Below are positions 58,230 to 64,000 of a DNA stretch of 64,000 bases, in pieces. Source of the DNA: Gordonia oryzae (lineage in GTDB: Bacteria; Actinomycetota; Actinomycetes; Mycobacteriales; Mycobacteriaceae). The translations under genes and the position numbers were made by a program. Location: positions 248,001 to 312,000 of the forward strand of contig NZ_RKMH01000001.1 in the NCBI RefSeq assembly GCF_003797185.1, written 5' to 3'. Below the pieces are notes generated by a model. It was not told the origin of the DNA. It did no database searches and worked only from the letters and a program-made list of their open reading frames with translations. Numbering within the stretch: position 1 is the stretch's first letter; the number at the start of each line of letters is the position of its first letter.

Positions 58230-59729
58230 ATGCAGCGAATCATCGGCACCGAGGTCGAGTACGGTATCTCGGCTCCGGGGGACCCGACCGCGAATCCGAT
58301 CATGACCTCCACCCAGGCGGTGCTTGCCTACGCGGCGGCGGCCGGGGTGCCCCGCGCCAAGCGCACGCGCTGGGATTACGAGGTGGAGTCGCCGCTGCGT
58401 GACGCGCGCGGATTCGACCTCGGCCGCGGCTCGGGTCCGGCACCGATCATCGACGCCGACGAGATCGGCGCGGCGAACATGATCCTGACCAACGGTGCGC
58501 GCCTCTACGTCGATCACGCCCATCCCGAGTACTCCGCGCCCGAGGTCACCGACCCGATGGATGCGGTGATCTGGGACAAGGCGGGGGAGCGGGTCATGGA
58601 GGCCGCCGCACGCCATGTCGCGAGCGTGCCCGGAGCCCCACGCCTGCAGCTCTACAAGAACAACATCGACGGTAAGGGTGCCTCGTACGGCACCCACGAG
58701 AACTACCTGATGAACCGGGAGACCCCGTTCACCGCGGTCATCGGTGGTCTCACGACGTTCTTCGCATCTCGTCAGGTGATCACCGGCTCCGGCCGCGTCG
58801 GTATCGGACAGTCCGGCGACGAAGCGGGATATCAGCTCTCGCAACGCTCGGACTACATCGAGGTCGAGGTGGGACTGGAGACCACCCTCAAACGCGGGAT
58901 CATCAACACCCGCGATGAGCCGCACGCCGACCCGGATCGCTATCGGCGCCTGCACGTCATCATCGGCGACGCGAACCTCGCGGAGACCGCCACCTATCTC
59001 AAGGTCGGCACGACCTCACTGGTGCTCGACCTCATCGAGGCCGGAGTCGATTTCTCCGACCTCGAACTCGCGCGCCCCGTGCAGGCCGTGCACACGATCA
59101 GTCACGATCCGAGCCTGGCCGCAACCGTCGCGTTGACCGACGGGCGCGAGCTCACCGGCCTGGCGCTGCAGCGTGAGTATCTCGACCGGTGTGTCCGGTT
59201 CCACGAGCGGGAACACTCCGAGGACAAGCGGGCCATGCACGTCCTGGCCACCTGGGTCGACGTCCTTGACCGTCTCGAACGGGATCCGCTTGAGTGCGCA
59301 GATATCCTCGACTGGCCGGCGAAACTGAGGATTCTGGAGGGCTTCCGGCAGCGCGAGGGCCTCGGGTGGTCGGCGCCACGCCTGCAGTTGATCGATCTGC
59401 AGTACTCCGATGTGCGCTTGGACAAGGGTCTCTACAACCGGCTCGTGGCGCGCGGATCGATGCAGCGTCTTGTCGACGAAGCGCAGGTGACGCGGGCGAT
59501 CACCGAACCGCCGACCAACACACGCGCGTACTTCCGTGGTGAGTGCCTGCGGCGCTTTGGGGCCGATGTCGCCGCGGCGAGCTGGGATTCGGTGATCTTC
59601 GATCTCGGCGGTGACTCGTTGGTGCGCATCCCGACGCTGGAGCCCTTGCGCGGCAGCCGAGCCCATGTCGGCAAGCTGCTCGACTCCGTCGATTCCGCTG
59701 CCGAACTCGTCGAGCAGCTGACGACCTGA
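58230..59729 (+). CDS. dop: Pup deamidase/depupylase
   Basis: A 499-residue enzyme of the carboxylate-amine ligase fold. It converts the C-terminal Gln of Pup to Glu and also removes Pup from substrates. It begins [13 protein letters not shown] (metal-binding Glu) and has the Dop-specific insertion (the Dop loop) after residue ~38, lacking in Paf[21 protein letters not shown] and [13 protein letters not shown] form the ATP and active site. Pup here ends in Gln, so this activity is required. Corresponds to Rv2112c. Confidence 0.96.
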   Translation: MQRIIGTEVEYGISAPGDPTANPIMTSTQAVLAYAAAAGVPRAKRTRWDYEVESPLRDARGFDLGRGSGPAPIIDADEIGAANMILTNGARLYVDHAHPEYSAPEVTDPMDAVIWDKAGERVMEAAARHVASVPGAPRLQLYKNNIDGKGASYGTHENYLMNRETPFTAVIGGLTTFFASRQVITGSGRVGIGQSGDEAGYQLSQRSDYIEVEVGLETTLKRGIINTRDEPHADPDRYRRLHVIIGDANLAETATYLKVGTTSLVLDLIEAGVDFSDLELARPVQAVHTISHDPSLAATVALTDGRELTGLALQREYLDRCVRFHEREHSEDKRAMHVLATWVDVLDRLERDPLECADILDWPAKLRILEGFRQREGLGWSAPRLQLIDLQYSDVRLDKGLYNRLVARGSMQRLVDEAQVTRAITEPPTNTRAYFRGECLRRFGADVAAASWDSVIFDLGGDSLVRIPTLEPLRGSRAHVGKLLDSVDSAAELVEQLTT

Positions 59730-59986
59730 CGAGTGGTTGGATTTTCGTGTGTTAGGTCCGCCGCAATCCCGGCGCCGCCGGTAGTGTGGGTCTACACCGT
59801 TGTTCGGTGTGCAGGCGGGACACCCGGCCACCGGGCAGAGTGTCCGACACGGTGTTCGGCGCCGCGCCGCGATGCAGGAGGAAGCGACCAGCGAGCGAAG
59901 CGCGCGTTGTCGCTGACGACGAAGAGCGGTGCTCGAGGCGCAGAACACACGCGGCGGCGGAGACGCCGCAGAGCTAAGGAGTGCAG
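59730..59986 (+). promoter_or_regulatory. pup-prcB-prcA promoter and leader
   Basis: A 257-nt spacer. TAGTGT at 59782-59787 is a plausible -10, giving a leader near 190 nt. Just before the pup ribosome site (AAGGA) a 6-bp hairpin GCGGCG/CGCCGC with a GAGA tetraloop spans 59954-59969. No gene longer than a 14-codon frame is present. Confidence 0.4.
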
Positions 59987-60178
59987 ATGGCGCAGGAACA
60001 GACCACGCGCGGCGGCGGCGGGGACGACGACGATCTCGGCTCGGACGGCGGTGCGGGTCAGGAACGTCGCGAGAGGCTGACCGAGGACACCGATGATCTG
60101 CTCGACGAGATCGACGATGTGCTCGAGGAGAACGCTGAGGACTTCGTGCGTGCCTACGTCCAGAAAGGCGGCCAGTGA
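59987..60178 (+). CDS. pup: Prokaryotic ubiquitin-like protein
   Basis: A 63-residue, mostly disordered, acidic protein that is attached to substrate lysines as a degradation tag. It has a Gly/Asp-rich N-terminal half, the helical Mpa-binding region ([20 protein letters not shown]) and the C-terminal YVQKGGQ. The final Gln must be deamidated by Dop before PafA can ligate it. ATG 59987 lies 6 nt after AAGGA. The stop overlaps the prcB GTG by 4 nt. Confidence 0.97.
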   Translation: MAQEQTTRGGGGDDDDLGSDGGAGQERRERLTEDTDDLLDEIDDVLEENAEDFVRAYVQKGGQ

Positions 60179-61044
60179 GCGACGGGTTCGATTCACTGTT
60201 CCCCAATCCCGTACGGCGACCGGCTCTTTCCCTTGGCGCAGACATCTCTTCGTTCAGTGATTACCTGCGGGCGCACGCTCCGGAGCAGTTGCCGGGAGCG
60301 CGCGCACAGCACATGAGCGCCGCCACCGACACCTCCGAGATCCCACACGGCACCACCATTGTGGCAGTGAGTTATCCCGGTGGGGTGGTGCTCGCCGGCG
60401 ATCGGCGTGCGACGATGGGAAATCTCGTCGCCACGCGGGATGTACAGAAGGTCTACATCACCGACGAGTATTCGGCGGCCGGTATCGCCGGTACCGCGGG
60501 TATCGCGATCGAGATGGTCCGTTTGTTCACCGTGGAGCTCGAGCATTACGAGAAGATCGAGGGCGTACCGCTGACGCTGGACGGCAAGGTCAGCCGGCTG
60601 GCCTCGATGGTGCGTGGCAATCTCGGTGCGGCGCTTCAGGGTCTGGCCGCGATCCCGCTGCTGGTGGGTTACGACATCGATCACGACGACCCGACCGAGC
60701 GGGGCCGGATCTTCTCCTTCGATGTCGCGGGCGACCGGCACGAGGAGTTTGGCGGGTACACCGCCATCGGTTCCGGATCGGTATTCGCCAAGTCGTCGAT
60801 GAAGAAGCTCTACCGTCGCGATCTCGACGTCGACGGCGCGCTGGCGGTGGCGGTGGAGGCGCTCTACGATGCTGCCGACGACGACACCGCCACCGGTGGC
60901 CCCGACCTGGTCCGCAAGATCTTCCCGTTGGCGGTTGTGGTGGGTGCGCAGGGTGCCCACGAGGTCGACTCGGAGGCGATCGAGGCGGCCGCACGCGCGA
61001 TCATCGATCGCCGCGCAGCCGAGCACGAAGGAGATCCGCGGTGA
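60175..61044 (+). CDS. prcB: Proteasome beta subunit
   Basis: A 289-residue Ntn-hydrolase, the catalytic subunit of the 20S core. A 59-residue propeptide is removed before Thr60 in the [15 protein letters not shown] motif, exposing the nucleophile; the Lys in [21 protein letters not shown] strands and [15 protein letters not shown] complete the family. GTG overlaps pup, and the stop overlaps prcA, giving tight stoichiometric coupling. Confidence 0.97.
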   Translation: MSDGFDSLFPNPVRRPALSLGADISSFSDYLRAHAPEQLPGARAQHMSAATDTSEIPHGTTIVAVSYPGGVVLAGDRRATMGNLVATRDVQKVYITDEYSAAGIAGTAGIAIEMVRLFTVELEHYEKIEGVPLTLDGKVSRLASMVRGNLGAALQGLAAIPLLVGYDIDHDDPTERGRIFSFDVAGDRHEEFGGYTAIGSGSVFAKSSMKKLYRRDLDVDGALAVAVEALYDAADDDTATGGPDLVRKIFPLAVVVGAQGAHEVDSEAIEAAARAIIDRRAAEHEGDPR

Positions 61045-61841
61045 CCTTTCCGTATTACGCCAGTGCCGAGCAGATCATGCGCGACCGCTCGGAGCTGGCG
61101 CGCAAGGGTATTGCCCGTGGCCGCAGTGTGGTCATCCTGACCTACGCCGACGGTGTGTTGTTCGTCGCCGAGAACCCGTCGAACACGCTGCGCAAGACCA
61201 GTGAGATCTACGATCGCATCGGGTTTGCCGCGGTGGGAAAGTACAACGAGTTCGAGAGCCTACGCAAGGCCGGAATCCAGCTCGCGGACATGCGGGGCTA
61301 CAGCTACGACCGCAACGACGTCTCGGCGCTGAGCCTGGCCAACACCTATGCCAACGCACTCGGATCGGTGTTCACCGAACAGGCCAAGCCCTACGAGGTC
61401 GAACTCTGCGTCGCCGAGGTGGCCCGTCCCGGTAAGCCGAAACCCTCGCAGCTGTACCGGATCGGCTACGACGGCTCGATCTCCGACGAGACGCGGTTCC
61501 TGGTGATGGGCGGTGCCACCGAATCCATCGCAGCCGCTCTCAAGGACAGCTATGCGGCGGATCTCGATCTCGCGCATGCACTCTCGGTGGCTGTTGCCGC
61601 GCTGGCGACCCCCACCGACTCGGGTAATGGCGCCGCGGCCACGCCCCGGGAACTCGCCCCCGGTGATCTCGAGGTCGCGGTCCTCGACCGCAATCGGCCT
61701 CGGCGCGCGTTCAAGAGGCTCACCGGCGCACGCGTCGCGGAGGTGCTCGCGAGTGTCGACGGCGCCGGCCCCGATGGCGCCGGCACCTCTGGCACCGCGG
61801 GTGAGTCCACCGGGGATTCCGCCCATCCCGCGCCGCAGTGA
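61041..61841 (+). CDS. prcA: Proteasome alpha subunit
   Basis: A 266-residue non-catalytic ring subunit. The N-terminal gate segment and H0 helix ([35 protein letters not shown]) control entry; [20 protein letters not shown] and [19 protein letters not shown] are family blocks. The last ~40 residues are a Gly/Ala/Ser/Asp tail, longer than in M. tuberculosis (248 aa). GTG start overlaps prcB. Confidence 0.97.
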   Translation: MTFPYYASAEQIMRDRSELARKGIARGRSVVILTYADGVLFVAENPSNTLRKTSEIYDRIGFAAVGKYNEFESLRKAGIQLADMRGYSYDRNDVSALSLANTYANALGSVFTEQAKPYEVELCVAEVARPGKPKPSQLYRIGYDGSISDETRFLVMGGATESIAAALKDSYAADLDLAHALSVAVAALATPTDSGNGAAATPRELAPGDLEVAVLDRNRPRRAFKRLTGARVAEVLASVDGAGPDGAGTSGTAGESTGDSAHPAPQ

Positions 61842-61912
61842 GCACTGTCTTCCCGGCTACGGACGGCGATGTCGCGTCGCGCGTCCGGCGGGTCGCCGGG
61901 GCCGCGCGCGGG

Positions 61913-61918
61913 TAGGGT
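61913..61918 (+). promoter_or_regulatory. -10 box, leaderless pafA
   Basis: TAGGGT is 7 nt before GTG 61926. Confidence 0.5.
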
Positions 61919-61925
61919 TGATCGG

Positions 61926-63284
61926 GTGCAGCGTCGAATCATGGGCATCGAGACGGAATTCGGTGTTACGTGCACCTTCCACGGTCATCGCCGACTCAGT
62001 CCGGACGAGGTGGCCCGGTATCTGTTCCGGCGGGTTGTCTCCTGGGGCCGGTCGTCGAATGTGTTCCTGCAAAACGGTGCGCGGCTTTACCTCGACGTCG
62101 GCTCGCATCCGGAGTACGCGACCGCCGAATGCGATGGTCTGGTTCAGCTGATCAACCACGACCGGGCGGGTGAACTCGTCCTCGAGGACCTCTTGATCGA
62201 TGCCGAGCAGCGCCTGGCCGACGAGGGCATCGGTGGTGACATCTACCTGTTCAAGAACAACACCGATTCGGCCGGCAACTCTTACGGATGCCACGAAAAT
62301 TATCTGGTGGTGCGGGCGGGCGAGTTCTCCCGCATCTCCGATGTGCTGTTGCCGTTCCTGGTGACCCGACAGCTGATCTGCGGCGCGGGGAAGGTGCTGG
62401 CCACCCCGAAGGCGGCGACCTTCTGTCTGTCGCAGCGCGCCGAGCACATCTGGGAGGGTGTGTCGTCGGCGACCACCCGCTCCCGCCCGATCATCAACAC
62501 CCGCGATGAGCCGCACGCCGACGCCGAGAAGTACCGGCGGCTGCACGTGATCGTCGGCGATTCCAACATGTCGGAGATGACGACGCTGCTCAAGGTCGGC
62601 TCGGCGGCGTTGGTGCTGGAGATGATCGAGGCCGGCGTGGTGTTCCGGGATTTCGCCCTGGACAACCCGATTCGCGCGATCCGCGAGGTCAGCCATGACC
62701 CCACGGGGCGTCGTCCGGTGCGGCTGGCCGGTGGTCGGCAGGCCAGCGCGCTGGACATCCAACGGGAGTACCACGCGCGTGCCGTCGAGCACCTGGTGAA
62801 CCGTCGCCCGGATCCGGAGATGAGTATGGTTGTCGATCTGTGGGGCCGGATGCTCGACGCGGTGGAAAGCGGCGACTTTTCCGGGGTGGACACCGAGATC
62901 GACTGGGTGATCAAGCGCAAGCTGTTCGAGCGCTATCAGGACCGATATTCGATGGACCTGTCGGACCCGAAGATCGCGCAACTCGACCTGGCTTTCCACG
63001 ACATCAAGCGTGGTCGAGGCGTTTTCGATGTCCTGTCTCGCAAGGGTCTGGTGCGCCGGATCACCACCGATGAGGCGATCAAGACCGCGGTGAACGAACC
63101 GCCGCAGACCACCCGGGCCAAGCTTCGTGGGGACTTCATTTCCGCTGCGCAGAAGGCTGGACGTGATTTCACCGTCGACTGGGTCCACCTCAAGCTCAAT
63201 GATCAGGCACAGCGAACGGTGCTCTGCAAGGACCCGTTCCGGTCGGTCGACGAGCGCGTCGATCGCCTGATCGCGTCGATGTGA
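61926..63284 (+). CDS. pafA: Pup-protein ligase
   Basis: A 452-residue ligase, the same length as the M. tuberculosis enzyme. It phosphorylates the C-terminal Glu of deamidated Pup and joins it to a substrate lysine. [11 protein letters not shown] carries the metal-binding Glu; [20 protein letters not shown] and [13 protein letters not shown] match Dop, but the Dop loop is absent. The C-terminal domain includes [20 protein letters not shown]. Own leaderless promoter, 84 nt after prcA. Confidence 0.97.
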   Translation: MQRRIMGIETEFGVTCTFHGHRRLSPDEVARYLFRRVVSWGRSSNVFLQNGARLYLDVGSHPEYATAECDGLVQLINHDRAGELVLEDLLIDAEQRLADEGIGGDIYLFKNNTDSAGNSYGCHENYLVVRAGEFSRISDVLLPFLVTRQLICGAGKVLATPKAATFCLSQRAEHIWEGVSSATTRSRPIINTRDEPHADAEKYRRLHVIVGDSNMSEMTTLLKVGSAALVLEMIEAGVVFRDFALDNPIRAIREVSHDPTGRRPVRLAGGRQASALDIQREYHARAVEHLVNRRPDPEMSMVVDLWGRMLDAVESGDFSGVDTEIDWVIKRKLFERYQDRYSMDLSDPKIAQLDLAFHDIKRGRGVFDVLSRKGLVRRITTDEAIKTAVNEPPQTTRAKLRGDFISAAQKAGRDFTVDWVHLKLNDQAQRTVLCKDPFRSVDERVDRLIASM

Positions 63285-63288
63285 GTCG

Positions 63289-63294
63289 TAGGCT
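63289..63294 (+). promoter_or_regulatory. -10 box, leaderless pafB
   Basis: TAGGCT is 6 nt before GTG 63301. Confidence 0.5.
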
Positions 63295-63300
63295 CGACGG

Positions 63301-64000
63301 GTGGCATCATCCAAGGTCTCGAAGGTGGAACGACTCCTCAATCTGGTGATCTGCCTGCTGGCGACCAAGCAGTTCGTCACCGCCGAGTACATTCGGCGCA
63401 ACGTGGTCGGCTACCACGACGACGGGCAGTCGGTCGAGGCGTTCAACCGGATGTTCGAGCGCGATAAGACCGAGCTGCGCGAGCTCGGTATCCCGCTGGT
63501 GACCGGCCCCTCGGCGATGGGGCAGGGGCTCGACGGCTATCGCATCAATCGTGACAGTTACGAATTACCCGACCTCTCCTTCGACCGGGACGAGGCCGCG
63601 GCGATTGCGATGGCGGCGACGCTGTGGGACACCCCGGAGATCTCGGCCATCTCGCAAACTGCTGTCCTCAAGTTGAGGGCTGCCGGGTTCGATGTCCGCG
63701 CCGACGACGAGATCGGGATCTCCGCGGGTGATTCGGCGAGGTCGATGGGAAGTGAGGCGACGCTTGGTGCGTTGTTGCCGGCCATCGAGGCGCAACGAGC
63801 CGTGACATTCACCTACCGGGCCGGATCGGGATCGGTGGGAATGCCACGAACCCTCGAACCGTGGGGTGTGGTCACCCATCGAGGCCGCTGGTACGTCGTC
63901 GGTCACGATCGGGACCGCGACGACACCCGAACCTTCCGGCTGAGTCGTCTCACCGACGTGATGGCCGTCGGTGAGCCGGGCTCGGTGACCGTCCCCGCCG
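63301..64000 (+). CDS. pafB: WYL-domain transcription factor PafB (runs off window end)
   Basis: The first 233 residues are present. The N-terminal winged-helix part (SKVERLLNLVICLLATKQFV, EAFNRMFERDKTELRELGIP) is typical of WYL regulators. The WYL domain starts near 160 and includes LEPWGVVTHRGRWYVVGHD and DDTRTFRLSRLTDV. PafB with PafC drives the recA-independent DNA-damage response in mycobacteria; pafC would be expected just beyond the window. Despite its place next to pafA, it has no direct part in pupylation. Confidence 0.93.
   Translation, partial: MASSKVSKVERLLNLVICLLATKQFVTAEYIRRNVVGYHDDGQSVEAFNRMFERDKTELRELGIPLVTGPSAMGQGLDGYRINRDSYELPDLSFDRDEAAAIAMAATLWDTPEISAISQTAVLKLRAAGFDVRADDEIGISAGDSARSMGSEATLGALLPAIEAQRAVTFTYRAGSGSVGMPRTLEPWGVVTHRGRWYVVGHDRDRDDTRTFRLSRLTDVMAVGEPGSVTVPA

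Noticed and set aside
58071-58955. Long upstream extension of the glgP reading frame (to 58955)
   Set aside because: It lies antisense to dop and has no family similarity. GTG 58070 with a -10 box starts the known phosphorylase N-terminus.
59872-59916. 14-codon upstream frame in the pup leader
   Set aside because: No ribosome site before its ATG; kept only as part of the leader description.

Overview
The window is high-GC actinobacterial chromosome from a mycolate-producing member of the Mycobacteriales. A Gordonia-like organism fits best (inference). The reasons are fabG1-inhA (mycolate FAS-II), mshC (mycothiol), a Pup-proteasome locus, methylmalonyl-CoA mutase mutAB-meaB, and gene order that follows two separate blocks of the M. 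tuberculosis map.

Region 1 (1-22.3 kb) matches the Rv1475c-Rv1496 block. It runs: aconitase with an AcnR-type operator, a RipA-like cell-wall endopeptidase, moxR-DUF58-VWA, fabG1-inhA-hemH, a DUF3097 gene, an NfeD/SPFH membrane pair, an alpha/beta hydrolase, a SatD-like/membrane pair, a TVP38 protein, then mutA-mutB-meaB as one overlapping operon.

Region 2 (22.3-26.2 kb) is the seam between the two blocks. It holds a broken flavin N-hydroxylase relic, an intact nucleoside hydrolase and LLM oxidoreductase, a multiply frameshifted MscS channel pseudogene, and tRNA-Leu(GAG) with a strong terminator.

Region 3 (26.2-51.2 kb) follows Rv2141c down to mpa. It holds an M20 peptidase, a PEBP protein, lppL-DUF5703-pyrD, uppP, a histidine phosphatase, DUF3090, an SCO1664-family protein, mshC, PAC2 divergent from metH, a GT-C-like membrane transferase, a HAD phosphatase, hisE-hisG, a thioesterase-like gene, a PE-PPE-type hydrolase, a RecB-like nuclease, trmI and the proteasomal ATPase mpa.

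Region 4 (51.2-64 kb) is the Pup-proteasome locus (mpa ... dop, pup, prcB, prcA, pafA, pafB), split by an FHA-ABC exporter and a convergent glgP. The 3' ends of these two genes lie in a perfect-looking 1,511-bp tandem duplication with a 4-bp CGCC microhomology at the junction. Both parent genes stay whole and two orphan 3' stubs are left between them.

Many genes have a TANNNT box 6-8 nt before an ATG or GTG, the layout of leaderless actinobacterial mRNAs. I used it to settle several starts. I found no CRISPR array, prophage, insertion sequence or obvious new defence system.
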